A stretch of 55,314 bases of DNA from Lactobacillus helveticus DSM 20075 = CGMCC 1.1877 (GCF_000160855.1 NZ_GG700757.1:134062-189375), one strand, 5' to 3'; positions 9,622 to 19,455 are shown, numbered from the stretch's first letter. The notes: generated by a model from the sequence alone, not told the origin. Numbers and translations: made by a program.

Positions 9622-10551
9622 TTAATTTTCACGTTGTCTTGCGTCACCTGCACGTTGTAAGGCACGACCAACATAGTTAATACTTAAGGAAATAACCAAA
9701 AGCAAGATAGTAGCTGGAAGCCACAACCATGGACGGCTAATAACGTTAACTGGGTCATCCGCAAATCCAATCAAAGTACCAAGTGATGGAGTTGTAGTAG
9801 GCAAACCATAGCCCAAGAAGGACAAACTAGTTTCGATACCAATGTTACCAGCAATAGTTAAAACAACGTCAATGATAATCATTGAAGTAATGTTAGGCAA
9901 AACTTCACGGAACATAATTTGTAGATTAGATGAACCTGAAGTCTTAGAAGCCAAAACATAATCACGGTCACGCTGTGACAGGATGAAGGAACGGTAATAA
10001 CGCGCCGTCGTTGTCCATCCAAACATCGCAATCAAGAATACTAAAGTTACGGCATTGTAGTTACGAATAACAGTAGTCAAAACAATGATAATTGGCAATT
10101 GTGGCAAAATTTGAACAAAGTCAACTATTCTCATGATAACTGAGTCAATTGCACCACCGTAGTAACCTGAAACCAAACCGACAATCAAACCGACAATTTC
10201 AGTGATTAAGGTAACTGAGATACCAATCATGATTGAGTTACGTCCACCCATCATAAGGAGCTTCATGATATCACGACCACCATCGTCAGTACCGAGTAAG
10301 TGACCAGCTTCACCCCAACCATAGTAGGCATCAGCAATGTTCATTTCGGTAACTTGTGCTCTGTTTAAGAACAATGATCCACCAAAAGTGAACAATAAAA
10401 TTAAAATAATGATGATTAAAGCTGTACAAGCAGACTTAGAACGTAAGATTTCACGTACCGCCACCTTGAATCCAGAAGGTGGAAGAGTAGCCTTTTGCTT
10501 AGCGTCTTTCTTATTTGCTTTCTTTGTAGCAGTTTCTTTCTTTTCAGCCAT
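9622..10551 (-). CDS. oppC: Oligopeptide ABC transporter permease OppC
   Basis: Inner-membrane permease of the peptide importer. The 309-aa product has a Lys/Ala-rich cytoplasmic N-terminus, then a long hydrophobic helix (~residues 40-62) and the BPD_transp_1 core with further helices. The ATPase-contact EAA loop reads about SGSSNLQIMFREVLPN. The OppC-type N-terminal motif with LGTDDGGRDI is present. It follows oppB by 14 bases with an AGGGAGAG-type ribosome site, so it is part of the oppDFBC transcript. Confidence 0.95.
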   Translation of the reverse strand: MAEKKETATKKANKKDAKQKATLPPSGFKVAVREILRSKSACTALIIIILILLFTFGGSLFLNRAQVTEMNIADAYYGWGEAGHLLGTDDGGRDIMKLLMMGGRNSIMIGISVTLITEIVGLIVGLVSGYYGGAIDSVIMRIVDFVQILPQLPIIIVLTTVIRNYNAVTLVFLIAMFGWTTTARYYRSFILSQRDRDYVLASKTSGSSNLQIMFREVLPNITSMIIIDVVLTIAGNIGIETSLSFLGYGLPTTTPSLGTLIGFADDPVNVISRPWLWLPATILLLVISLSINYVGRALQRAGDARQREN

Positions 10552-10565
10552 TTCTTCTCTCCCTC

Positions 10566-11525
10566 CTATTGAATTCTAATACGTGGGTCAATAATACTCA
10601 TGATAATATCTGAAAGCAAGTTACCAATTAAGGTCAAAATACCAAAGATAAGAATCAAGGCAGTTAAAGTAGTGTAGTCACGTTGACTAATTGAATCAAG
10701 GAACAACTTACCCATACCAGGGTAACTAAATACACTTTCAATGATCATTGAACCACTAAGAAGACCGGTAATCGTGTTACCTAAGAAGGCAGCGATTGGC
10801 AATAATGAGTTTCTTAAAATATGCTTATGGAAAACAACATTTTCAGGAACACCCTTACTACGTGCAGTTCTTACGTAATCTTCAACCTTGTTATCAACGA
10901 TACCAGTTCTTAAGTACTGAACTGTTCCAGTAGTCGCAATTAAGGCATACAGAATAGCAGGGAAGATCATGTGATCTAATCGACTAAGAAGAACTCCCCA
11001 GAATCCGGATGCACTGGCTGATACGGAACCTGAGATTGGGAACCAACCTAAGGTAAATCCGAATAACCACAAACCTAAGATATAGAATACGAAACCTGGT
11101 GTAGCTAAAGTAATGTAGTTAAAGATTTGTACACCATTATCTTGCCATTGGTCTTGGTGACGACCAGCGGTAATACCAAGAGGAATCGCAATACTATAAC
11201 TTAAAATAGTTGTCAAAAGTGATAACCAGAAAGTATTACTTGCACGATCAGCAATTAATGATGTTACAGGTACGTGCTGGATATAACTTGTACCAAGATC
11301 GCCATGGAACAAGTTTCCTACCCATCTAAAGTATTGAACGTACCATGGATCATAAAGTCCAGCAGCTCTTCTTAAAGCTTCGATTTGTTTAGGGTCGGTG
11401 TTAGGGTTAATTGATCCACTAAATGGGTCACCTGGCATCATCTTAGCAAGCAAGAAGACCAACAGACTCAAGATAATCAATTGTGGGATCATGATTAACA
11501 AACGCCGTAAGATTGTTTTCCACAT
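10566..11525 (-). CDS. oppB: Oligopeptide ABC transporter permease OppB
   Basis: Second membrane subunit, 319 aa. It begins with the OppB-type N-terminal helix (RRLLIMIPQLIILSLLVFLL), carries the MPGDPFSG motif, and has the EAA loop near ARSKGVPENVVFHKHILRNSLLP. About six hydrophobic segments are visible. The start at 11525 lies 11 bases downstream of the oppF stop. It pairs with OppC to form the channel energised by OppD and OppF. Confidence 0.95.
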   Translation of the reverse strand: MWKTILRRLLIMIPQLIILSLLVFLLAKMMPGDPFSGSINPNTDPKQIEALRRAAGLYDPWYVQYFRWVGNLFHGDLGTSYIQHVPVTSLIADRASNTFWLSLLTTILSYSIAIPLGITAGRHQDQWQDNGVQIFNYITLATPGFVFYILGLWLFGFTLGWFPISGSVSASASGFWGVLLSRLDHMIFPAILYALIATTGTVQYLRTGIVDNKVEDYVRTARSKGVPENVVFHKHILRNSLLPIAAFLGNTITGLLSGSMIIESVFSYPGMGKLFLDSISQRDYTTLTALILIFGILTLIGNLLSDIIMSIIDPRIRIQ

Positions 11526-11536
11526 GCTTAATCACT

Positions 11537-12514
11537 CTACTTTTCTTCTCGTTCTTCGAGTTTAGCTTTTTGAGCCATGTCTTCAGACAATGCTACCCAG
11601 TGCTTAGGTGCTACCTGTTGCAATGGATATACACGGCCATTCTTGTCATACCATTTGCTTTGGTTTTCCTCGAATTCTCTTTCTACTTGTTCACGACGCT
11701 TCTTGTGTTCTTCACGATGTTCAACATCAACTTGAGGAATAGCAGAAAGAAGTCGCTTAGTATAAATGTGAATTGGGTGCTTGTAAATTTCTTCACGACT
11801 ACCTAATTCAACCAAACGACCACGGTGCATAATAGCCAAGTTTTCTGACATGTGCTTAATAACACCTAAGTCGTGAGAAATGAAGAGATATGCAATGTTG
11901 TATTGTTGTTGAATATGCTTCATGAAGTTCAAAACCTGAGCTTGAACTGATAAGTCCAAAGCTGAAGTAGGTTCGTCAGCAACAATTAATTTAGGATTAG
12001 TAGCAACGGCACGAGCAACACCAATTCTTTGACGCTGACCACCAGAGAATTCATGTGGGTACTTGTAAATTGCATCACTAGGCATCCCTACGATGTCAAG
12101 CAAGTCTTGTACACGATCACGTTCTTGATCGGTAGTCAAATTTTCAAAGTTTCTAATTGGTTCAGCAATGATGTCTTCAATTCTCTTACGTGGATTCAAG
12201 CTTGACATTGAATCCTGGAAAATCATTTGAACATCTTTGTTATAATCAAGCTTCTTACGATTGCTTGCCTTAGTGACGTCCAAACCTTTATACATAATTT
12301 GGCCGCCAGTAACTTTTTCAACCCCAACAATTGCTTTACCGGTAGTTGACTTACCAGAACCAGATTCACCAATCAAACCGTAGGTTTCACCTTCGTTAAT
12401 TGAGAAGTTTACACCATCAACGGCACGAACATAATCTGTAATTCTGTTCCAAAAGCCGGAGCGAATTGGGTAATAGACTTTTAAATCTTTTATTTGGATA
12501 ATTTCTTTTGTCAT
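11537..12514 (-). CDS. oppF: Oligopeptide ABC transporter ATPase OppF
   Basis: Cytoplasmic ATP-binding subunit, 325 aa. Walker A GESGSGKST lies near residue 50, the Q-loop in MIFQDSMSSLNPR, the signature FSGGQRQRIGVARA, Walker B LIVADEPTSALD, and the switch His in ISHDLGVI. The C-terminal tail includes HPIHIYTKRLLSAIPQVD, typical of the oligopeptide/dipeptide ATPase subfamily, followed by a charged extension ending in KLEEREEK. It starts 3 bases after the oppD stop codon, indicating tight coupling. Confidence 0.96.
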   Translation of the reverse strand: MTKEIIQIKDLKVYYPIRSGFWNRITDYVRAVDGVNFSINEGETYGLIGESGSGKSTTGKAIVGVEKVTGGQIMYKGLDVTKASNRKKLDYNKDVQMIFQDSMSSLNPRKRIEDIIAEPIRNFENLTTDQERDRVQDLLDIVGMPSDAIYKYPHEFSGGQRQRIGVARAVATNPKLIVADEPTSALDLSVQAQVLNFMKHIQQQYNIAYLFISHDLGVIKHMSENLAIMHRGRLVELGSREEIYKHPIHIYTKRLLSAIPQVDVEHREEHKKRREQVEREFEENQSKWYDKNGRVYPLQQVAPKHWVALSEDMAQKAKLEEREEK

Positions 12515-12517
12515 AAA

Positions 12518-13552
12518 TTACTCCCCGCTTGCTGCTGTTGCTTTTTGCGTACTATCTTCATTCTCAAAGTGGAATGTCTTCCAGCAGGTACATCTTACCC
12601 AGTGGCCAGGTGCTACTTCATGAACACGTGGTTCTTCTTCATGGGCACTTGCAGGAATCCAAGGAATTCTTGCAGCAAATCGATCACCAGTACGTGGCAT
12701 ATTCTTAAGTGATGGTACAGTACCCTTAATAACATGAAGGTCTTCATCAGTATCATCAGATTGAGGCATGGAATTAAGAAGTGATCTTGTGTATGGATGA
12801 AGTGGATTTTCAAAAATTGTCTTTACATCTGATTTTTCAACAATTTGTCCAGCATACATAACTGCAACTTCATCAGCAGTTTCTGCCACAACGCCCAAGT
12901 CGTGGGTAATTAAAATAATACCGGAATGTGACTGTCTTTGAATATCTTCAAGCAAATCCAAAATTTGAGCCTGAATAGTTACATCCAAAGCAGTAGTTGG
13001 TTCATCAGCAATAATTACTTCTGGCTTACATGCAATAGCCATCGCAATAACTACACGCTGACGCAAACCACCTGATAATTCGTGTGGGTACATTTCGTAC
13101 ATTTCTTCAGGTCTAGGCATTCCTACTTGATTAAACAACTCAATAACGCGTGCATGACGTGCCTTTTCATCCATATCAGTATGGTAATAAAGAGTTTCGG
13201 CAACTTGGTCACCTACACGCATTAATGGGTTCAAACTAGCAAGTGGATCCTGGAAGATCATCCCGATCTTATCTCCACGAATCTTGTTGAACAATGATTC
13301 ATTCAAACCAACAAGGTTCAATTCATTATAAAGAATGTCCCCTGTAACTTTAGTATTCTTATGGTCGTACAATCCAATAATACTTGAGGCGATAGTACTT
13401 TTACCACAACCAGATTCACCAACAATGGCTAAAATCTCGTCGCGTTTTAAAGTTAAATTAATATCGTCCGCAGCATCATAGAACTTCCCTTGCAAACGGT
13501 ACGCCGTATGCAGGTGCTGTATATCTAGTAATAGATCACTCTGCTTTTCCAA
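12518..13552 (-). CDS. oppD: Oligopeptide ABC transporter ATPase OppD
   Basis: First gene of the peptide importer operon, 344 aa. Walker A GESGCGKST, Q-loop MIFQDPLASLNP, signature LSGGLRQRVVIAMA, Walker B VIIADEPTTALD and the ITHDLGVVAE switch are present. The C-terminal oligo_HPY region (NPLHPYTRSLLNSMP) is followed by a Cys-containing segment (VRCTCWK), as in OppD proteins that bind an Fe-S cluster; a cluster here is not established. The start is TTG at 13552 with GGAGG nine bases upstream. A consensus promoter lies at 13617-13645. Confidence 0.95.
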   Translation of the reverse strand: MEKQSDLLLDIQHLHTAYRLQGKFYDAADDINLTLKRDEILAIVGESGCGKSTIASSIIGLYDHKNTKVTGDILYNELNLVGLNESLFNKIRGDKIGMIFQDPLASLNPLMRVGDQVAETLYYHTDMDEKARHARVIELFNQVGMPRPEEMYEMYPHELSGGLRQRVVIAMAIACKPEVIIADEPTTALDVTIQAQILDLLEDIQRQSHSGIILITHDLGVVAETADEVAVMYAGQIVEKSDVKTIFENPLHPYTRSLLNSMPQSDDTDEDLHVIKGTVPSLKNMPRTGDRFAARIPWIPASAHEEEPRVHEVAPGHWVRCTCWKTFHFENEDSTQKATAASGE

Positions 13553-13616
13553 AGGTCATTCCTCCATTTATAGCTTTTTTATTAAAAGCTGTTTAATCTT
13601 TTTTATTTATTTTCTA

Positions 13617-13645
13617 ATTATAAACACAAAGCTGGTCGTATGCAA
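13617..13645 (-). promoter_or_regulatory. Promoter of the opp operon
   Basis: On the minus strand, -35 TTGCAT (13640-13645), 17-base spacer and a perfect -10 TATAAT (13617-13622), about 65 bases upstream of the oppD start. No terminator is visible between acpP and this promoter, so some read-through from plsX-acpP is possible. Confidence 0.75.
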
Positions 13646-13672
13646 ATAACTACACGAATTTTTTTCAGAAAA

Positions 13673-13915
13673 TTAACCTTGATGTGACTTAATATATGAT
13701 ACAGCGTCACCAACAGTCTTAATTTTCTCAGCTTCGTCATCAGGAATTTCTGAGCCAAATTCATCTTCAAGTTGCAAGATAAACTCAACTAAGTCGATAG
13801 AATCAGCATCTAGGTCATTTGTAAAATTAGTATTTTCAGTAATTTTATCTTGATCCACATTAAAGTTATCGGCAATTAGGGTTTTGATTTTATTGAAAAT
13901 TTCTTCTTCTGTCAT
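13673..13915 (-). CDS. acpP: Acyl carrier protein
   Basis: Small acidic carrier (80 aa) of acyl chains. The phosphopantetheine attachment Ser lies in DADSIDLVE, matching the DSL/DSI attachment motif. It follows plsX by 30 bases, consistent with PlsX using acyl-ACP as substrate. In Bacillus the fabD and fabG genes lie between plsX and acpA and rnc follows. Here fabD and fabG are absent and the opp cluster intervenes. Other ACP genes may exist elsewhere, so acpP versus a paralogue name is uncertain. Confidence 0.93.
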   Translation of the reverse strand: MTEEEIFNKIKTLIADNFNVDQDKITENTNFTNDLDADSIDLVEFILQLEDEFGSEIPDDEAEKIKTVGDAVSYIKSHQG

Positions 13916-13945
13916 ACAAATTCTCCTTTTTAATAAACTATTGTA

Positions 13946-14947
13946 CTATTTTGTAGCGAATTCGTCTTTAAAATCTTGCACCAAATTTTCTTTAATCATT
14001 TTATCAACTTGTTTTAAAGTGAAATAAATTGGACTTTCATTTGAACGACCATGAGTTTTAACAACCGGTGCATTAACGCCAAGCAAAATTGCGCCGCCAT
14101 ATTTAGCCGTATCAAACTTGGATTTGAGACTTGATAAAGAGCCATTTACCATTAAAGCACCTAATTTAGTCATAACTCCGCCATTTAACAGGCTATCCTT
14201 TAAAAGATGCAAAATAAAGCTAGAAGTTCCCTCAATATTTTTAAGAACGGCATTGCCAGTAAAGCCATCAGTTACTACCACATCTGCTTTGCCTAATAAT
14301 AATTCATTGCCTTCGATATTGCCTTGGAAGTTAAGATCGCTGTCTTTTAATAGTTCATAAGCAGCTTGGTGAACATCATCACCCTTGTCGCTTTCAGAAC
14401 CGTTATTTAACAGCATGATGCGTGGATTTTGAATACCACGAATCTTTTCAGCATAATAAGATGCCATTTCTGCCCATTGAAGCAAAAATTCGGGCTTGCT
14501 TTTAGCATTGGCACCTACATCAACCATGTTAAAGCCATCATCACTATTTTGAACTGGCAAAGTTGGCATTAAACCTGGACGAGCAATTCCTTTAATACGG
14601 CCAATGATAAAAATACCACAAGCAAGAAGTGCCCCAGTATTTCCTAAAGAAAGAAGGGCATCTGCTTTTCCTTCTTTAACAAAATTGGCCGCTACAACCA
14701 TTGAAGAATCTTTTTTTCTTCTAATTGCCTTAACTGGTTCATCTTCATCTGCAATGATTTCGGTAGTTGCAACTACGCCCAATTGATCATTAATTTGATC
14801 CGAAGGAATTAACTTTCGCAGTTGTTCCTTATCACCGAATAGCAAAAACTTAGTGTCAGGCATTTCAGCTTTTGCTTTTAAAACAGCTTCAACGATTGCT
14901 TCAGGCGCATTATCTCCGCCCATAGCATCAATAGCAATTGTTCTCAA
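13946..14947 (-). CDS. plsX: Phosphate acyltransferase PlsX
   Basis: Converts acyl-ACP and phosphate to acyl-phosphate, the donor for PlsY in phospholipid synthesis. The 333-aa product has the family N-terminus IAIDAMGGDNAP, then LSLGNTGALLACG and VVTDGFTGNAVLKNIEGT. The start is TTG at 14945-14947 with GGTGA upstream. It sits between recG and acpP. FakA, two genes upstream, supplies acyl-phosphate from exogenous fatty acids, so the neighbourhood joins both routes to the same intermediate. Confidence 0.96.
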   Translation of the reverse strand: MRTIAIDAMGGDNAPEAIVEAVLKAKAEMPDTKFLLFGDKEQLRKLIPSDQINDQLGVVATTEIIADEDEPVKAIRRKKDSSMVVAANFVKEGKADALLSLGNTGALLACGIFIIGRIKGIARPGLMPTLPVQNSDDGFNMVDVGANAKSKPEFLLQWAEMASYYAEKIRGIQNPRIMLLNNGSESDKGDDVHQAAYELLKDSDLNFQGNIEGNELLLGKADVVVTDGFTGNAVLKNIEGTSSFILHLLKDSLLNGGVMTKLGALMVNGSLSSLKSKFDTAKYGGAILLGVNAPVVKTHGRSNESPIYFTLKQVDKMIKENLVQDFKDEFATK

Positions 14948-14967
14948 TATAAATCACCACAATCTTT

Positions 14968-17007
14968 TTAAATTCTATTTTGTTCTAATTGTTTATATTC
15001 TAGCACTTGTTTAAGCGTTGGATAATCAGCTAATTTAGGATCTTGTTGAACTAGATCTCGGGCTACTTTTTGTGCAACCACCAAGGTATTGTAGTTATTA
15101 ACTACATCCCCCACGCGAAATTCCGGCAATCCGGATTGAGCTTTACCAAAAAGATCACCCTCACCACGCATTTTAAGATCTTCTTCTGCTAATTTAAAGC
15201 CATCATTAGTGGCGGCAATTATTTTCATTCTTGCCTTACCAGAATCAGTTTTAGGGTCGGCTACAAATACGCAGTAACTTTGCGTCTTGCCACGACCAAT
15301 TCTACCGCGAAGCTGGTGCAGCTGGCTTAATCCAAAACGATCTGCATTATAAATGACCATCATATTGGCATTAGCTACATCGACTCCAACTTCAATTACA
15401 CTGGTTGTCACTAAGATATTGATCTCTCCACTTGCAAAAGCAATCATAATCTCATCTTTTTTAGGCCCTGGCATTTGCCCATGAAGCAAAACCACCTTTT
15501 GATCTGGAAAATCATGACTTAATTTAGCATGCAATTCTTCAGCATTCTTTAAATCTAATGTTTCAGATTCAGTAATCAGCGGCGTAACAGCATAAATTTG
15601 AAAGCCTTGATCAAGTTGATCCTGCATTTTTTGATAAACATCTTTCATCTGAGTGCTAGTTTTCCAAGATGAAATAATAGGTTTTCTACCAGCGGGCATG
15701 TGATGAATTTCAGAAACAGTCATGTCCCCATATACTGTTAAAGCAAGCGTACGTGGAATTGGCGTAGCTGTCATTGCTAAAATATCAGGTTGATCGCCTT
15801 TATTGATTAAAGCTTGTCTTTGTCCAACGCCAAAACGGTGCTGCTCATCAATAATTACCAAACCCAGCTTCTTAAAAATGACATTTTCTTGAATTAAAGC
15901 ATGTGTACCAATCATCACATTAATCGTACCATCCATCAATTCGCGATAAATTTCTCTGCGCTCTAATGTTTTGGTATTACCTGTTAACAAAGCCACTCTT
16001 ACACCCAATGGGCGAAGCAATTCATCAATTTTTTTAAAATGCTGCGTAGCCAAAATTTCGGTTGGCACCATCAAGGCAACTTGATAGCCTGCAGTAATTG
16101 CTGCAAAGATAGCATAAACAGCTACAACCGTTTTACCTGATCCTACATCCCCCTGCAACAAGCGACGCATCTGACCAGATGAGTGCATATCCGCAAATAT
16201 TTCATTAACAACTTCTTTTTGATCATCTGATAATTCAAATGGCAAAGAAGACGTCAATTGAGCTATTTCCTTTAAATCATAATTCTTAGGATAGCCTGCT
16301 TGTTTGCCATCATGATTAGCCAAAAGTGCCAGCTGTAATTCAAAAATGAAAAATTCTCGAAAAATAGCACTTCTTTTAGCTAAATTTGCTTCAGTACTAT
16401 TTTTAGGATGATGCATTTTTTGAATAATCTCTTGATCAGTTAATAAGCGATATTTTTCTCTGATATTTTCAGGAACAATATCACGAACTTGATCTAAAAA
16501 AACATCTATTGCTAAGTTAATTAAACTAACTAGCTTTTTTTGTTTAACATGCCGATTAACCGGATAAATTGGCGCCATGCCACTGTCATTTTCTTTGGCT
16601 GCAATAAACTTAAAAGCCGAAAGACTTTGCCGAGCAACATTATATTTGCCATAAATGGCTACTTCTTCGCCAATTTCAATCTTGCTCTTAAGCCATGGCT
16701 GATTAAAGAAATTGACCATGATTACATCATGGTCAATTCTCATCTTGAAACTTAGGCGGCTCTTTTTATAGCCAAAACGACTAACAAATGGTTCAGTTGC
16801 TACAAATCCCTTTAGCACTACCTTTTGACCATCCATGATTTGATCTAAAGGCAACGTCTGCAATTCGTCATAGCGAAAAGGAAAATAAAAGAGCAAATCA
16901 TAAATACTATAAATGCCTAAGCTACCTAAATCAGCCGCAGTTTTTGTCCCTACACCTTTTAAATCTGTTACAGGAGCAAATAATGCGTTTTCTATCATTT
17001 TATTCAA
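14968..17007 (-). CDS. recG: ATP-dependent DNA helicase RecG
   Basis: Branch-migration helicase acting on stalled forks and recombination intermediates. The 679-aa product has an N-terminal wedge/OB domain (LKGVGTKTAADLGSLGI), then superfamily 2 helicase motifs: LLQGDVGSGKT (Walker A), DEQHRFGV (DEQH box), TATPIPRT and the C-terminal QLRGRIGRG. The frame overlaps fakA by 8 bases. A TTG at 17007 or an ATG at 16998 could start it, and I cannot decide between them. Confidence 0.96.
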   Translation of the reverse strand: MNKMIENALFAPVTDLKGVGTKTAADLGSLGIYSIYDLLFYFPFRYDELQTLPLDQIMDGQKVVLKGFVATEPFVSRFGYKKSRLSFKMRIDHDVIMVNFFNQPWLKSKIEIGEEVAIYGKYNVARQSLSAFKFIAAKENDSGMAPIYPVNRHVKQKKLVSLINLAIDVFLDQVRDIVPENIREKYRLLTDQEIIQKMHHPKNSTEANLAKRSAIFREFFIFELQLALLANHDGKQAGYPKNYDLKEIAQLTSSLPFELSDDQKEVVNEIFADMHSSGQMRRLLQGDVGSGKTVVAVYAIFAAITAGYQVALMVPTEILATQHFKKIDELLRPLGVRVALLTGNTKTLERREIYRELMDGTINVMIGTHALIQENVIFKKLGLVIIDEQHRFGVGQRQALINKGDQPDILAMTATPIPRTLALTVYGDMTVSEIHHMPAGRKPIISSWKTSTQMKDVYQKMQDQLDQGFQIYAVTPLITESETLDLKNAEELHAKLSHDFPDQKVVLLHGQMPGPKKDEIMIAFASGEINILVTTSVIEVGVDVANANMMVIYNADRFGLSQLHQLRGRIGRGKTQSYCVFVADPKTDSGKARMKIIAATNDGFKLAEEDLKMRGEGDLFGKAQSGLPEFRVGDVVNNYNTLVVAQKVARDLVQQDPKLADYPTLKQVLEYKQLEQNRI

Positions 17008-18661
17008 CTGATACTAAGAAGTAATATACAGGTTGCCCACCGTCATGAATTTCAAATTCAAGATCATCATGATTAGCTTCAAGAGCTTCAACAACTTGTT
17101 GTGCTTCATCTTCGCTGGCATCACGACCATACATAATGGTGATGATTTCTGAATCGTCATCAAGCATCTTTTCGATCATTTCAGTAGTGGTCTTAATTAA
17201 GTCAGCGTTATCTACCTTAATGCTGCCATCGACGATACCAAGATAATCGTCTTTATGAATTTCAACATTATCAATTTCAGTATCACGAGTAGCTTGAGTA
17301 ACTTCACCTGAAACCACAGTATCAAGTTCATCTGACATTGCTTCTACATTTTCATCTACAGATGCAACTGGATCAAATGAAAGCATAGCAGTTAAACCTT
17401 GTGAAATAGTCTTGGTTGGTACAACGCCTACTGGGATATCACTAACCTCGGCAGCTTGTTTAGCAGCCATAATAATGTTGCCGTTATTTGGTAAAAGAAG
17501 GGCCTTCTTAGCACCAGACTTCTTAATTGCATCAATAAAATCTTGAGTGGATGGATTCATTGTTTGACCACCAGAAATGATGCGGTTAACGCCTTCGCTT
17601 TCGAACAACTTACGAATACCATTACCTGAGGCAACAGCAATAACTGCGAAATCAACTGCTTCTTGTTGTTCTTTATCTTGATCAACAATACTTTCGTGTT
17701 GAATTCTCATGTTATCAATCTTAATCTTGCCCAATTGACCAAATTGACTACCGTATTGAAAAACATCACCAGGATGTTCAGTATGTACGTGAACTTTAGC
17801 AATTTCACCATCTGAAACAGCCAAAAGTGAATCACCTAAACCAGATAAGTGCTTTCTGAATTCTTCAAGATCAAACTTCTTCTTATTTGGCACATCAGCA
17901 TTAAGATCTACCATAATTTCAGTACAGTAGCCATTCTTAATGTCTTGAGTTGCCAATTGACTTTGAACTGAAGATTGGTGGTGCATTGCATTGATCATTT
18001 CATCCATTTCATTTTCATCTGGTTGATATTGATCTGCAAAGTTTTCACCAAGAATTCCTTCAAGGAAACCTTCATAAATAAAGAGCAAGCCTTGACCGCC
18101 TGAGTCAACTACGCCAACTTGCTTTAAAACTGGAAGCAAATCTGGAGTAGACTTAAGTGCCTTCTTAGCACCTTCAACTACAGCTTGCATTACTTCAGTA
18201 ACATCATCAGTGTCATTAGCTTTATTGGCACCTTCTTGAGCAGCAACACGAGCTACAGTTAAAATAGTTCCTTCAACAGGCTTCATTACAGCTTTATAAG
18301 CTGTAGCAACACCGTTTGAAAAAGCATTGGCTAATTCTTGGGCTGTCAAAGTTTTCATCCCTTGCGTAGCCTTATAAAAGCCTCGGAATAATTGTGAAGT
18401 AATAACCCCACTGTTACCACGAGCACCCATTAACATTCCTTTAGCCAAGCTTTCTGTCAAATCCCCTACACTAGTGCTAGGATTCTCAGAAACTGCTTTT
18501 GCACCACTTTCAATGGTCAAATTCATATTAGTACCAGTATCACCATCAGGAACTGGGAAAACATTTAATGAATTAACAAATTCAGCATTTTTACCAATTC
18601 TGTGAGTGGCAACTCGTACCATATCTCTAAATTGCTTACTACCTATCTCATTTAAAACCAC
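17000..18661 (-). CDS. fakA: Fatty acid kinase catalytic subunit FakA (DAK2/YloV family)
   Basis: Phosphorylates fatty acids bound to FakB, giving acyl-phosphate for phospholipid synthesis. The 553-aa protein has the DhaK-like nucleotide domain DAK2 at the N-terminus (NVFPVPDGDTGTNM, MGARGNSGVI, VVDSGGQGLL) and a C-terminal DegV-like DAK phosphatase region (LLLPNNGNIIMAA). The start is GTG at 18659-18661 with GGAGG nine bases upstream. It is downstream of a small Asp23-family gene, as in the Bacillus yloU-yloV pair. No fakB is in the window. Confidence 0.93.
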   Translation of the reverse strand: MVLNEIGSKQFRDMVRVATHRIGKNAEFVNSLNVFPVPDGDTGTNMNLTIESGAKAVSENPSTSVGDLTESLAKGMLMGARGNSGVITSQLFRGFYKATQGMKTLTAQELANAFSNGVATAYKAVMKPVEGTILTVARVAAQEGANKANDTDDVTEVMQAVVEGAKKALKSTPDLLPVLKQVGVVDSGGQGLLFIYEGFLEGILGENFADQYQPDENEMDEMINAMHHQSSVQSQLATQDIKNGYCTEIMVDLNADVPNKKKFDLEEFRKHLSGLGDSLLAVSDGEIAKVHVHTEHPGDVFQYGSQFGQLGKIKIDNMRIQHESIVDQDKEQQEAVDFAVIAVASGNGIRKLFESEGVNRIISGGQTMNPSTQDFIDAIKKSGAKKALLLPNNGNIIMAAKQAAEVSDIPVGVVPTKTISQGLTAMLSFDPVASVDENVEAMSDELDTVVSGEVTQATRDTEIDNVEIHKDDYLGIVDGSIKVDNADLIKTTTEMIEKMLDDDSEIITIMYGRDASEDEAQQVVEALEANHDDLEFEIHDGGQPVYYFLVSVE

Positions 18662-18682
18662 TATTCATAACCTCCGCTTGCG

Positions 18683-19045
18683 TTATTCGTCAAGTACCTT
18701 TACACTTTGAACGATTACATTAACGGCTTTAGTGTTAATTCCTAATTGATTAGAAAGATTAAATTTAACACTATCTTGAACATTCTTACTTACTTCAGAA
18801 ATCTTAAGCCCATAGCCTACGATAATGTACACATCAACAGTGATCTCGTTATCTTCTGACTTGACAACAACACCGCGCTTATAATTGGCACGATTAAGAA
18901 TTCCATCGAATCCATCACGAATGGCATTTTTTGAAGCCATTCCCACAACGCCATAATTAGATGTAGCTGCGCCACCAACAACAGTTGCGATTACACCGTT
19001 TGAAATATCAATCAAACCATCTTTTGTCTTGATCTTAACAGCCAT
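18683..19045 (-). CDS. Asp23/Gls24 family envelope stress protein (YloU-like)
   Basis: A 120-aa member of the Asp23/Gls24 (DUF322) family. Typical segments are GVVVKSEDNEITVDVYIIVGYGLKISEVSKN and the C-terminal hydrophobic-alternating VNVIVQSV. Relatives attach to the membrane through partner proteins and respond to envelope stress, but the role of YloU itself is unsettled. It is divergent from rpmB and 21 bases upstream of fakA, the standard arrangement. A second family member lies at 37244-37669. Confidence 0.9.
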   Translation of the reverse strand: MAVKIKTKDGLIDISNGVIATVVGGAATSNYGVVGMASKNAIRDGFDGILNRANYKRGVVVKSEDNEITVDVYIIVGYGLKISEVSKNVQDSVKFNLSNQLGINTKAVNVIVQSVKVLDE

Positions 19046-19200
19046 GTTCTTCCTCCGTCTTATTATCTACATATACGATTATTATTTTATCATAGTGCTG
19101 CCACAATCAATAAATAAAATACGTCCTAAAAAAGTTGAATTGCGGCAAAACATATGATAACCTAATTAAGTATGACACCATAATAAAGGAGGTTTAGCAA

Positions 19201-19386
19201 ATGGCTAAAGATTACGTAACAGGTAAGAAGACCACATTCGGTAACAAACGTTCACACGCAATGAACTCAGTTCGTCGTGCTTGGAAGCCAAACCTTCAAA
19301 AAGTTCGCATTCTTGTTGACGGTAAGCCAAAGCGCGTATGGGTTTCAACCAAGGCTTTAAAGTCTGGTAAAGTTACTCGTGCCTAA
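19201..19386 (+). CDS. rpmB: 50S ribosomal protein L28
   Basis: A 61-aa large-subunit protein: starts MAKDYVTG, contains [15 protein letters not shown] and ends [12 protein letters not shown]. No zinc-type CxxC pair is present, so this is the non-zinc form. ATG start with a strong AAAGGAGG site. It is the only plus-strand gene inside the minus-strand block, divergent from the asp23-fakA unit, as in other Firmicutes. A terminator follows immediately. Confidence 0.97.
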   Translation: MAKDYVTGKKTTFGNKRSHAMNSVRRAWKPNLQKVRILVDGKPKRVWVSTKALKSGKVTRA

Positions 19387-19393
19387 TAACCAG

Positions 19394-19422
19394 CCTTGCA
19401 GATTTATCTGTGAGGTTTTTTG
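19394..19422 (+). terminator. Intrinsic terminator of rpmB
   Basis: Nine-bp stem CCTTGCAGA (19394-19402) with TCTGTGAGG (19407-19415), including G-T pairs, a TTTA loop and a six-T tail, eight bases after the rpmB stop. Confidence 0.8.
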
Positions 19423-19455
19423 TTTGCAAAAAATAATGTGCACCATTCATGTACC

